A DNA stretch of 64,000 nt from Pogonophryne albipinna (GCA_028583405.1 CM053261.1:9925459-9989458); one strand, 5' to 3'; positions 17,124 to 28,260 are shown, counted from the stretch's first letter. Program-made: numbers and translations. Notes: generated by a model from the letters alone, not told the origin.

Positions 17124-18082
17124 CCCTAAAGGGAAGCCAATTTCGGCTGGCCTCCTCTCGCAACAGAGAGTGCAATCTACTGTTTCACCATAACATATAG
17201 AGGGGCGCTGTTTCACTCTTTGTAAAATACTCAATGAGAATGGGGGAAAGACGGGCCGGCAGCAACACACAGCAAAGAATTTCCGAAACTAAACGAAGTG
17301 CTTTTATAAAATTATAACTACAATCCAAAAAAACAGGGGAAGCCTGGCTTCCCTTGGCCTCCAGAAGAAAACGCCACTGCCTCCCTCCCTCCCTATGAGC
17401 CCACTGTGCTCTGATTGGTCAGCTCGCCCACTCTGTTCTGATGAGTCCATCACCGTTACAGCGGAACATCAGTGATTATGTGTTACAATGGCGTTAGCAA
17501 CCAGAAAATGACACCAGTAATGACAAACAGATGGGAATGCTGCGTGGGGTGCCGTGTTGGCGGGACGTTGCGGGGCTTGCTGCAGCGGACAGTGTGAGCT
17601 GGATAACTGGGGTCGTTTCCTGGTTGCTGCGTAGGGTCTGCGAGACCGCGGTGTATCGCTGTCTCAGGCTGAGAAATCCGCGGAGCCGCAGCTGAGAAAA
17701 TATAAGGCTGAATGAGTGTGTGTGTGCGTGTGCGTGTGCGTGTGTGTGTGTGTGTGAGGAGCTCCACGGATTGGTCCATTTGGACCTGGGCATGGTTATG
17801 TCACCATACTCAGGAAGAAAAAAATAGAAAAAGAAAAATCTCCAACGAGGCGTTCTGGGGCAGCATAGACAGGTATTTAATGTGTTAGTTTTACTTGCTA
17901 GGGTGTACTTTGAGGGTTTCTGACTTTGCAGACCGTTTACATGCAGAAAAAGCTACATAACACACAAGGGGACGGGTAATGACCGGAAAAGCATGACATG
18001 GGACCTTTAACCAAAAAAAAAACGAGCCGGATCCCGTCGTTCACTTAAAAGAGCCGGCTCGTTCGCGACCGACACATCACTA

Positions 18083-18540
18083 GCTCTTATCCAGTGATTC
18101 AGAGTCAAACAACATTAATGGCGGAAATGCGCGTTCTCACCTGCGTTCACAGTAACACCTGCTACCTGGCCAGGAAATTAGGAGTCACAACTTGGGAAAG
18201 ACTTTGAAAATACTTTTAGACCTATTGTGAGTGTTTAAACTAGGATTAATTATCCTGTAAAGTTTACTTGCCTAGTGTTTTGGCACGCAGTTACTTACCA
18301 GGTAGACGCTACGTCGGTTAGCTAGCAAACAACCACTAGCAGCAAGCAGAAATGTCCCAGTTCAGAGGCTTATTCTTCCACCTTTTCGTCTGCTCTGTCC
18401 GTATCAAACTGCCCGACTCCCAGGCCGTCCACTCACAGGCCCGGTCAGGGTGCAGCACACCGGCCACACTAACGTGGTGATGCCGGTCTTTCTCGGTGTT
18501 TCCTAGACTCACGAGCTGGTTGATGAGTGTCAGAGGGATC
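18083..18540. other. unassigned segment between two transposons
   Basis: About 460 bp with no repeat ends recognised. It is more GC-balanced than its surroundings and has a 94-codon minus-strand ORF (18336-18620) that runs into the hAT C sequence. A donor-like CAG/GTGAGA lies on the minus strand near 18139. It could be ancestral intergenic DNA, a captured exon or an unrecognised element end. No function is proposed. Confidence 0.3.
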
Positions 18541-19548
18541 ACTCTTTGCGCGGGACTGTACAGCATTTTCACGACTTTTGGTGCGTCCCGCAAATTGAGA
18601 CGATGTCCCACATATTTCATTTCGATTGGCTAAAACGCTTTTCTTTAAAATCAGATTTATCCAATGGCTGTTGAGAAAGCAGGGAAGGCTATCATCACGG
18701 GGGTGTGTTTGCTGTCAATCAAACTGTAACACACGGCGGGTGCTGCCGGTCAAGTGTTAACCAATGAGAGTAACTCTCTCACACACCCCCCTGTGTTTGC
18801 TGTCAATCAAACTGTAACACACGGCGGGTGCTGCAGAGCCCTAGAGAGATAAGGGCTCTGGGGTGCTGGTCAAGTGTTAACCAATGAGAGTAACTCACTC
18901 ACACACTGACACACCCCCCCGCGGCCCCGCCAAACAACTAGTGATGGGAATTCCGATTCCCTTCGGGGACACAAATCTTTTGATTCAGTTCACTTGAAAG
19001 ATTTGTTCACTGATTCGTTCACCGGTTCGCGAACGACTTCTGGTGATTTGCACGTTCGCGAACGATTCGTCTTTGTACTTAATTCGTTCAGTGAGTCTTC
19101 ACTACTGCCGAAGTCCGTACAAGAAGTTTGCTGGCGTAAAATGTATGATATTAAAACACATTTTACACCTCACCTTGTTGCCCCATGAATTATGCTCTGG
19201 GAATAGGCTACATATTATTTAAGAAATATAATTGGCCATTGTTAAATCTCTCATAAATGTGTGCCTGACTATACGATGTATTACAGCAGGCTAGCACGTT
19301 ATACTTTCAAACCCATGCACGTACTATGTGGCCTAACTTAAATCCCAAAGCATTAAACTCCATTTGGCCGAGTTCAAAGTGAATAAAAAAATATATCCTC
19401 TACATCGGTGACGATTTATTCATATTCTATAGTATGTACCCATCTATGTTTACCTTTAGCTAGCGGCTAAGCTAGTGGGACGCTACGGAGCCCAGCTATC
19501 CGCCCTCTGAAGCTTTTAGGGCCGACAGGGAGAGGAGAATGTCCCGCT

Positions 19549-22500
19549 AGGGCGGGCCATACTATTTTTTTTTTCTAAATCGACCGAGAGGGGTGTTCAA
19601 ATAACGTAGTTTGGCGTGTAGAACACAAATCTGAAGACATTTTTCAATTTCAATAAACCTAAGCTACATCAATTTGCAGTTGAATATTGTCTATTTTTTG
19701 ATTATTTAGCTATTCTTCAGGAAAAAAGAGACTTAAGTTGGGGGGCTTTTATTTTGAAGTCAGGGCTTTTATTTTGAAGTCAGGGCTTTCATGTTCCTGT
19801 CTGACGTGAAAATTACAGGAAATGAAACGTTTTCAGTGTGAACTAGTTGAAATGGCTCAAGTCAAAACAAGGGCAAAATCGAATTCTCATTTGAGTAATC
19901 TTGTTGGCACTGGGCGAGAGCTGTTGGTGTCTGAACTGCCAACTTTGAGGGATATCCTGAGGTATGGCATCTACTTGAGGGATCAAAGTACAGATGATAG
20001 GAGGAACTACCCAGTGGACCAGCTGGTGGGTGACATCTTCCCTGGTCTGATTGGTCAGTGGTCCAAAGCGAATGCTCTTTTCAAGCCACCTGTTATAAAT
20101 GAAAAGGTGACCATCATGTCCAAGCTCAAGGAGGTCTGGAATCAGGCAGTGAAGTTTTCCCTTGGGAAGGGAAAACTTGATGCAAAAGAGAGGTTCAGTG
20201 TCAAGTTAGACCAACTATTTGATATTTTGACTTGCAAGTGTCAGATTAGCAGTTGTGAGAGGGGAGGCTGTGATGGCTGTGTGATTCAAGCCCACATGAA
20301 CTGTTGCTGCAGCAGAGAGAACAGGATTCCTTTAAAAGATCTTGCATACATCAAGGGACAGAAAGAGAAGGTTGGAAGTAAAGGACCCCACCAAATGGGG
20401 GCCCCTGATCTGCAGGAGCACAAGAGACAGGTGAGGACATTGGAAAGGCAGGGGATGGAAAACATGGCTGAGGAAAGGAGAAGGAGCAGGGAGGAAAATG
20501 CTGCAGCAGCAGACAAGGCAGCCAGGAAGGATGTTAAGAGATTTTTGGCAGATGGTGATGAGGATCTGGAATTGGAGAGTGGTTCTGAAGATGAGTTTGT
20601 CCCTGAAGTTGAGCTCTTCCCTGAAACTGAACCTGAGCCTGCAGCTTCAACAAAAGTGCAGAAAAACTATGACGATATTCCAAATATTGCGCTTGCTAGT
20701 GTAAGGTATGGCATAGGGCTGAGACCAACTGCAGCGATAGCAACTGCAGCTCTGATTGATGCAGGAATCATCACAGAAGACAACACAAGTAAAGTGATTG
20801 ATAAGAACAAGGTCAAGAGAGCACAGGAGAAGTTGATGAGAGAGCTGGGAGAAGAGTTTGAGGAGAAGTGCAGGGAGATGGGGGGGATCTCCTGCATCCT
20901 CTTTGATGGGCGGATTGACCTGACCAATGTGATGATGGAAGCTGAGGGCAGTGACCAATCTTTTCCTGCAAAGATCAAATAAGAACACTATAGTGTTGCT
21001 AGTGAGCCTGGCAGCAACTATCTGTTCCACTTTACCCCAGAGAAAGCAACTAAAGAGGACTCACATGCTGAGCAGATTGCTAAGGTCCTGTTGGCCTGGC
21101 TGAAAGAAAGGGGTTTTGATAAGACCTTATCGGCCATTGGAGGAGACTCAACTAATGTCAACACTGGTGTGAAAGCTGGGGTTATGCGAAAGCTGGAGCT
21201 GCACCTGGGGAGAAAGCTGGTGTGGTTGGTGTGCAACCTGCACACTGGTGAACTTCCCCTGCGCCATCTCATTGTTGGCCTTGATGGCCCTACTCTGTCA
21301 GACAGCAAATTATCTGGGCCAATAGGAAAGCTCCTTGATTCCGCTACAGACTTGGATATCAATCCAAACTTCACCCGGATCTTTGTTGGCCCTCCACTGA
21401 TCAAGCTGCCTGACAAGGTCATTCAAGATCTCTCAACTGATCAACACTATGGCTATAAAATGGTCTGTGCAGTCAGGGATGGAGTGTTTCCTGCAAGGCT
21501 GGCTCTGTTGGAGATTGGACCAGTAAACCACAGCCGCTGGCTCACCACAGCAAACAGACTTCTCAGGCTCTGGGTGTCAAAGCACAGACTTAAAGGAAAG
21601 AAACTGAAGAATCTACAATTGATTGTGGAATTCATCATTGGAGTGTATTATCCATGTTGGTTTAACGTGAAGGTCAAGCACTCCTGGATCGAAGGGCCTA
21701 GGCACATCCTGTTTCAGCTGGACTGCCTCAAGTCCCAGAGGAAGGAGGTTCTGGAACTTGTGATGCCAACTGTGAGAAGATCTGCTTGGTATGCCCACAG
21801 TGAAGCCATCCTCCAAACACTGCTGTGCTCTGAGGATCAGAAGGAGAGAATTGAGGGGGTGGGGAGAATCCTGGCCATTAGGGGAGAGGGGGACCCAGAC
21901 ACTCAGCTGGGGGACTCCTCTGTCAGGACCAGAAGGACTCCTGACATCAATTGTGATGCTTCCAGCATTGGGGACTTGATCAGCTGGTCAGAAGGTGTGT
22001 CAGAGCCACCTCTCACCTGCTTGCTAAGCACCTCGGAGGTGAAAAACTTCATCAAAACCCCCATGGAGGTACTAAACTGGCCTTGCCATACTCAAAGCAT
22101 TGAGAGGGTCGTTAAAATGGTGACCGAGGCTTCTGCTACGTACTTCTCACAGGAAAAGAGGGATGGAGGGATCAGAGCTCAGGAGACCAGCAGGAGACTG
22201 ATGTCCAAGAATGAGTCAAAGCAGGACTTGTGCCACCTGACAAAGTTCAGATCAAAGTCAGAAGATGTTTCTTTGTAATCTTATCCAGTTATACATATGC
22301 AGTTCACCTGTTAATAAATATGTAAAAATGATTTGGCTTTGTCAATATAAATGATTTCCCTTATATATTTTACTATCTTATATAGACGTTCGAAAGGGTA
22401 AAATTGCCAATTTAGAAATACAAAACGATGTAGCTTAGAGTTATCCTATCTAAAAAATAAGCTCATATTTGAATTCCCCATAGAAAAACACATAATTTTG

Positions 22501-22560
22501 ACACCCCTCATGTTAGGATTTCCTTCAGATTCATTTTGGCACCTGAGTATGACCCGCCCT
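19549..22560 (+). mobile_element. unclassified 3.0-kb DNA transposon with 11-bp target duplication
   Basis: Ends are AGGGCGGGCCATACT (19549-19563) and, inverted, AGGGCGGGTCATACT (22546-22560), 14 of 15 bases alike. A second inverted block, GAGGGGTGT followed by CAAAAT-like sequence, lies about 40-50 bp inside each end (19586 and 22509). The flanks are the same 11 bases, AATGTCCCGCT (19538-19548 and 22561-22571). Other copies of the host array (for example at 23535 and 23938) carry this 11-mer once and continue AACGCTG, so they show the empty site directly. It contains one long ORF. Eleven bases is longer than the 8 bp usual for hAT, P and KDZ elements and within the range reported for Mutator-like elements. 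Confidence 0.85.
19822..22278 (+). pseudogene. candidate transposase of an unassigned family (818 codons, one internal stop)
   Basis: One reading frame runs from ATG at 19822 to TAA at 22276, broken only by TAA at codon 387 (20980-20982); the next ATG in frame is 21091. A TTACAG acceptor-like site just before the ATG leaves room for a 5' exon. The N-terminal part has SELPTLRDILRYGIYLRDQ and a Cys/His cluster (CKCQ...CERGGCDGC...CCC, residues about 138-163). An acidic linker follows (about 240-275). The second half has features of RNase H-fold transposases of the hAT-like group: LFDGRID (D362), GGDSTN (D442), a C-x2-H motif CNLH (471-474), an RW motif (R572-W573) and a late SIERVVK (E761). The D-D-E assignment is inference. 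I recall similar uncharacterised proteins in invertebrate genomes, but cannot verify this here. Codon use and context give no hint of a host gene. Confidence 0.7.
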
Positions 22561-22571
22561 AATGTCCCGCT

Positions 22572-22932
22572 AATGCTGTGTGTGTGTGTTTCACATTAGC
22601 GGGACGCTATGGAGCTCAGGTATCCGCCATTTGAAGCTTTTAGGGCCGACAGGGGGAGGAGAATACAACGCTGTGTGTATTTATCGCTAAGCTAGCGGCT
22701 AAGCTAGCTGGACGCTACGGAGCCCAGCTATCCGCCCTCTGAAGCTTTTAGGGCCGACAGGGAGAGGAGAATGTCCCGCTAACGCTGTGTGTGTGTATTT
22801 CACATTAGCGGGACGCTATGGAGCTCAGGTATCCACCATCTGAAGCTTTTAGGGCCGACAGGGGGAGGAGAATACAACGACGTGTGTATTTATCGCTAAG
22901 CTAGCTGGACGCTACGGAGCCCAGCTATCCGC
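22572..22932. repeat. 105-bp monomer array, first block
   Basis: Monomers of about 105 bp alternate between two forms: one with GGACGCTACGGAGCCCAGCT, the other with GGACGCTATGGAGCTCAGG. Both contain GAAGCTTTTAGGGCCGACAG and GAGGAGAAT. The first half-monomer of this block lies left of the inserted transposon (about 19470-19548). Short GTGTGTG stretches join the units. Confidence 0.9.
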
Positions 22933-23543
22933 TAGTGATGGGAATTCCGATTCCCTTCGGGGACACAAATCTTTTGATTCAGTTCACTTGAAAGATTCGT
23001 TCACTGATTCGTTCACCGGTTCGCAAACGACTTCTGGTGATTTGCACGTTCGCGAACGATTCGTCTTTGTACTTAATTCGTTCAGTGAGTCTTCACTACT
23101 GCCGAAGTCCGTACAAGAAGTTTGCTGGCGTAACATGTATGATATTAAAACACATTTTACACCTCACCTTGTTGCCCCATGAATTATGCTCTGGGAATAG
23201 GCTACATATTATTTAAGAAATATAATTGGCCATTGTTAAATCTCTCATAAATGTGTGCCTGACTATACGATGTATTACAGCAGGCTAGCACGTTATACTT
23301 TCAAACCCATGCACGTACTATGTGGCCTAACTTAAATCCCAAAGCATTAAACTCCATTTGGCCGAGTTCAAAGTGAATAAAAAAATATATCCTCTACATC
23401 GGTGACGATTTATTCATATTCTATAGTATGTACCCATCTATGTTTACCTTTAGCTAGCGGCTAAGCTAGTGGGACGCTACGGAGCCCAGCTATCCGCCCT
23501 CTGAAGCTTTTAGGGCCGACAGGGAGAGGAGAATGTCCCGCTA
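22933..23543. repeat. second copy of the hAT E left end
   Basis: Matches 18939-19548 almost base for base, including the TAGTGATGGGAATTCC tip. Its left flank (CTATCCGC) is array sequence and does not match the right flank CAAACAAC, so it is an internal duplication and not an independent insertion. Confidence 0.9.
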
Positions 23544-24110
23544 ACGCTGTGTGTGTGTGTTTCACATTAGCGGGACGCTATGGAGCTCAGGTATCCGCCA
23601 TCTGAAGCTTTTAGGGCCGACAGGGGGAGGAGAATACAACGCTGTGTGTATTTATCGCTAAGCTAGCGGCTAAGCTAGCTGGACGCTACGGAGCCCAGCT
23701 ATCTGCCCTCTGAAGCTTTTAGGGCCGACAGGGAGAGGAGAATGTCCCGCTAACGCTGTGTGTGTGTATTTCACATTAGCGGGACGCTATGGAGCTCAGG
23801 TATCCACCATCTGAAGCTTTTAGGGCCGACAGGGGGAGGAGAATACAACGCTGTGTGTATTTATCGCTAAGCTAGCTGGACGCTACGGAGCCCAGCTATC
23901 CGCCCTCTGAAGCTTTTAGTGCCGACAGGGAGAGGAGAATGTCCCGCTAACGCTGTGTGTGTGTGTTTCACATTAGCGGGACGCTATGGAGCTCAGGTAT
24001 CCGCCATCTGAAGCTTTTAGGGCCGACAGGGGGAGGAGAATACAACGATGTGTGTATTTATCGCTAAGCTAGCTGGACGCTACGGTTCCGGTATCCGTCC
24101 TCTTTATTGC
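23450..24110. repeat. 105-bp monomer array, second block
   Basis: Six further monomers of the same two alternating forms (GAAGCTTTTAG at about 23503, 23606, 23714, 23815, 23908 and 24010). The dimer period is about 205-215 bp. It ends at TACGGTTCCGG near 24085, where the sequence changes towards the TG run. Confidence 0.88.
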
Positions 24111-24136
24111 GGACAGGTTGAGGAGGATGTCCCGCT

Positions 24137-24372
<236 letters not shown>

Positions 24373-24645
24373 GGAGCTCAGGTGAGAGGGCTCTGATTAC
24401 AGTACACTGTAGGAAACAGTTCTGAACTGTTTCCGCCAGTTCTTTAAGTTCGTCGTTCGCGAACAGCTTCTCTTTAGCTTTTGGCGGAAGGCGGCGACTC
24501 AAACAAACGAATCGTTTTGTGGGAGGAATCAGTTCATCTCGTTCACTTCAAAGATTCGTTCAAAAAGAACGATTCGTTCAAAAAGAACGAATCGAACGAC
24601 CCATCACTACAAACAACGAACAACGAAAGTCAAAGTCAATAACAC

Positions 24646-26579
24646 ATGCGACGCAGCAGGTTATGGAAAATGGAGGAAACTGAAACTACAGCTAAGAAGA
24701 AAAGAAGATGCACATACAACAAAGACTGCGAAGACACTTACCCGTGGGTGAAGCCAGTGCAGGGCGACTCTCAGAGAGTTTTTTGCAATCTTTGCAAGAG
24801 TACTTTTTCAATTTCACATGGCGGTGAATACGACGTCAAAAGACACAGAGAATGTGATTCTCACAAGAAACGTGTCGCTCTAAAAGAGACATCCCACTCT
24901 ATGGAGACATTCCTACTCAAACCAAAAAATGATGGCCACTCAGACGAGGTAACAGCAGCAGAAATAACCAGTGTTTACCATACAGTGCAACACTCCCAAT
25001 CATACCGGTCAAATGACTGGTAACAAGCTAGCTCCGACCATTTTTCCAGACTCTGAGATAGTAAAGAAAATGTCATGTGGTCGTCCATAATAACAGATGT
25101 GCTTGCCCCTGCCTCTGTGGAGAGTTGTTTGACAGAGTTAAAGACACCAGTGGTCCATAGTGACAAAATAGCCCACACACCATTTTTTTAAGTGGCTTCA
25201 GATGCTTCAAATCATGGCACTATAAAACTCTTCTCACTGTCTCTGAGATATTGGACCCCAGAGTTGGGTTTGAAAAGCAAGATCCTTGATTTCTATGAGG
25301 ATAGTGATGAGTCAGCTGCTACCATACACGGCCAGATTACAAGCAAGCTAGAAGAAAATGGTCTGCAACCTGACATGATTTCAGCATACACTGCCGACAA
25401 TGCAAGTGTAAACTACGGGAGAAACAATTCCGTTTTCCAGAAGCTAAAAGCAGACAACAGTGGCATCATTAAGGCTAACTGTATGGCCCACATAGTGCAC
25501 AACAGTGAAAGGATGCTGGAGACAGGTTGAACATTGACATTGAGCTAGTAGTGAACAAAACATTCAGTCACTTTTCCTCATCTGCAAAACGTACAGAAGA
25601 ATTGAAAGCAGTGTTCACCTTTGTGGAAGAGGAATATCAGGATGTGCGGAGACACGTACCCACAAGATGGTTGAGTCTGTGGCCTGCTGTCAAGAGGCTA
25701 CATGACAGCTGGAGAGCTATCAAGAGCTACTTCTTGTCACTGGGAGAGGATAAGTGCCCAAATTCACTGTGGCAGCTGTTAAAAAATGATGAGGATGGTG
25801 ATGGGAAACCCCTAGAGCTACAGGTGTACCTGTCCTTCCTCAATAATGTGCTGAAAATCTTCCACGATGTTGTGCTGCTATTGGAGAAAGAGGACAGGGC
25901 CGTATGTGAGCTATATGACATGATGCTCACTCTCAAGACAAAGCTCCAACAACGACAGATTGATTCCTTCTTTGGAATGGAGACCAGTGCTATCCTCCAA
26001 CAGTTTCCAAACCAAAAGGCAGCAGCAATCAAACATGATCTTTCCAAGTTCTACCAGGCTGCTCTCAACTACCTTGAGAAGTGGTATGATTTCACAGACA
26101 ACAACTACCAGAAGAATGTTGCAAGCTTGGCACTGAAGAGCAAGTTCACATTCTCCCATCTCTGTGATGCAGTGGAGGTCCTACAGTTAAGGGGGAAACT
26201 AGACATGGATGAACTGTATGATGAATACTGTGTGACTTTGCCACGCCAGCAGGACGTTGTGGAGAGAAGAGCTCCTGTTGTGGAGAAGTGGTCCACCTTG
26301 CTTCAAGGCACAAACACACCAAATCTGACTGCTGTGGCATCCTTTCTCTTAAGCATCCCCATCACTAATGCTTCGTTAGAGACAGTGTTTTCCCTCATGA
26401 CGGCAGCGTGGACTGACCAGTGGAACCGGTGCTCTGTGGAGCTTATCAAGTCTGAAATTCAAGTCAAGACCAACTTTGAATACAGTTGTAAGGAATTCTA
26501 CACCTATGCACTCAAGGAGAAGGCCTTATTAGAAGCTGCGCGCTCAAGCAAAAAGTACAAAGTCAAGAAGAGCATCTAA
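24646..26579 (+). pseudogene. hAT C copy 2 transposase (BED zinc finger, hAT core and dimerisation region), frameshifted
   Basis: Blocks at 24646-25023, 25192-25530 and 25527-26579. The first has a BED-type finger (CNLC...HRECDSH). The second has YTADNASVNYG and a C-x2-H motif (CMAH). The third has VPTRWLSLWPAVKRL (the RW motif) and ends in the hATC-like TNASLETVFSLM. These are the marks of a hAT transposase related to those that gave rise to host ZBED genes. Stops near 25021 and 25191 and a frameshift at about 25528 break it; it is missing in copy 1. Domestication is unlikely, because the copy still lies between element ends and is broken. Confidence 0.85.
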
Positions 26580-27396
26580 GGTAAGATAAACTTTGTTTAG
26601 AATAAAGACTAAGAGTAGGATATTGTGGGCCAATGTGGTGTTAGATTTTAATACGGTGCTGCTATTCTTGTGTTTCTGTTTAACTGCCAGGTGCTTTCCA
26701 TGGTGCTGGAAGTGCATAGCCTGTGTGGGGGGGCCCACCTGCTGTTGCTGTGACAAAACTGAAAGCTATTTTATTTTATGTATTATTATGTTTTTGTTCC
26801 CTCCTGGCCAGTTTTGATTTGTATTTATGGTTTTATTTTATCTATTAATTTATGTTGTGCCTACTTTTACAGTTAATACACTAGTTGAATTAGGAAGATG
26901 CATTTCTAAACACTTGAAGTGAATAATGCCTGCTGCCTTGGTTAGCCTTAGTTTACTTGTTACTTGTTACTGCATTGTTACTGCATTTTGACTGCACTTT
27001 CTGCTCTGTTGCTATATATTTGTTAAGTTTTTATCTGCACTGATTCGTGGATGCTGTTGAATAAACCAAATGAAACGGAATAGAAATTCATTTTATTTTC
27101 CGGGGGGGGGGCGGGTGCTGTTGAGAGGGTGTCCCACATTGTCCCACACAAACATACTCCTTGTCCCACATTTGGTTTGTTGGGACCTGGTCACCCTACC
27201 TGCATGGTTCACTCTTTCTTAAGCTCATTTTGTATTAGTTTGTTTGCAAAACTGTGAATGTTAAATTATAAGGACTTCTTTAAGTTACTGTTATTTAGAA
27301 TATGGTTAGAGTTCCTTATAGAATGGTGCAGTGACGAGTCCTAAAACCCGGAAGTGAGTTAACATTTTACCACTACCGGTTCCCTCGTCTCAGTTA

Positions 27397-28260
27397 CCCC
27401 TTTCACACCAACGCGGTTCCAGGGCCGGTTCGGAGCTTGAAAAGCACCTTTTTTTCCTGTTCACACCGCAGCGGAATCCGGTTCGTTTCAAGCACCAAAA
27501 AGTTGTCGGTCTAGAAAGCAAGCACCACATACATCACGTTTACGGCGGGGGCAGGGGCGAGATCAACCTCTAACAACAACAAAAAGCCTAACCCTGTGTA
27601 ATGTTGTTTTTATAGGCAATCATTTAAGCTTTGTTAGTTCCAGGTTTAATATGTGTAATAAGTTCATTTCAATACGTTTTGTAATAAACATTGAACCAGT
27701 CCGGCCCTCGACTAGTACCGATGTTTTTATTTTGGCCCACTGTGTAACTGTAAGAACTTTTGAATGTTGCATGTAACGACTGTAAATTTGGTAGTAAAGT
27801 CGTCCCATTTCTTCCATTTCGTTTCGAAAGAGCAAAACGAGTAGCGCTTCAATACAATAAGGGAGGCGTGTGGCGCAGTGGGATAGTGCATTGGTGTTCG
27901 GATTGGGGGAGCACAGGTTCAAACCCCACTGCAGTCAGCAAGACACTTCACCCCAAATTGCTCCTGTGGGGATTGTCCACAGTATTGAGTATGTAACTCG
28001 CTTTGGATAAAAGTGTCTGTAACATGTAATACAATCGGCCATTTTTGTTTAATGTCGATGTGAGGGGTTTCCGCCCAGTTTGGCTTTATGAAGCAGGCAC
28101 GCAAACGGTTACGTCATGACGCAAACGATGACGCAATGACGCAGCACCAGTCGGGCTCTGAGCAGTGTGAACAGAGCGGGAGCTGAACCGAAGAACCGGT
28201 TCCGAACCAGAAAAGCTCTAGCACGGAGCTAGTACGGGAAAAGCTTTGGTGTGAAAGGGG
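27397..28260. mobile_element. 864-bp MITE with CCCCTTTCACACCAA ends and TA target
   Basis: Ends are CCCCTTTCACACCAACGC and, inverted, CCCCTTTCACACCAAAGC. It is flanked by TA on both sides (GTTA before, TAAG after), and the uninterrupted sequence around 28840 shows the intact site of the host element. It has no ORF of its own and holds a SINE at 27859-28027. The superfamily is uncertain; a TA or 2-bp target fits several groups. Confidence 0.75.
27859..28035 (+). mobile_element. tRNA-derived SINE (V-SINE-like) with 8-bp target duplication
   Basis: A tRNA-like head has a Pol III A box TGGCGCAGTGG (27871-27881) and B box GGTTCAAACCC (27916-27926). It is followed by a conserved fish core (GACACTTCACCCCAAATTGC) and a LINE-like tail with CTCGCTTTGGATAAAAG (27997-28013). 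AATACAAT occurs at 27851-27858 and 28028-28035. The tail matches the end of the LINE at 55024-56963, the likely type of partner that moved it. It is not a functional tRNA gene: no cloverleaf or anticodon arm could be folded. Confidence 0.88.

Larger units (their letters stand above)
13872..17379. mobile_element. hAT B with 8-bp target duplication CCTCCCTC
   Basis: Ends are CAGTAGCGTGGCGTGGGG and, inverted, CAGTGGCGTTTTCTTCTGG, each followed by a GGGAAGCC block. CCTCCCTC is present at 13864-13871 and 17380-17387, though the flank is low complexity. It is filled by two later hATs (14208-15425 and 15469-16730) and a small hAT (16734-17123); about 0.6 kb is its own, so it was a non-autonomous element. 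Confidence 0.72.
5484..18082. mobile_element. outer hAT-like DNA transposon, heavily invaded
   Basis: The left end reads TAGTGATGGGAATTCCGGCT. The right end, in reverse complement, reads TAGTGATGTGTCGGTCGCG. Both ends then carry CCGGCTCTTTT and AGTGA blocks, so they are imperfect inverted repeats of one family. The interior is almost all later insertions: an L2 LINE (5895-8840), a small hAT (9228-9537), hAT A (9648-13856) and hAT B (13872-17379). Removing them leaves about 1.6 kb. The flanks (AGCTTTTT and GCTCTTAT) are alike but not identical, so the target duplication is decayed or the pairing is wrong. No transposase of its own was seen. A (GT)n run lies at 17715-17757. Stretches 8850-9227 and 17380-18082 hold no gene. 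Confidence 0.65.

Noticed and set aside
19822..22278. Host protein-coding gene
   Set aside because: The ORF lies between inverted ends with an 11-bp duplication inside another transposon, and has transposase-like motifs and a stop.
22572..24110. CRISPR-like array
   Set aside because: Monomers are adjacent tandem repeats of 105 bp without unique spacers, in a eukaryotic transposon.
24646..26579. Domesticated ZBED-type host gene
   Set aside because: Still inside element ends, frameshifted and stopped in several places, with a deleted sibling nearby.
27859..28035. A tRNA gene suggested by A and B boxes
   Set aside because: Sequence after the B box continues into a SINE core and LINE-like tail with a target duplication; no tRNA fold could be drawn.
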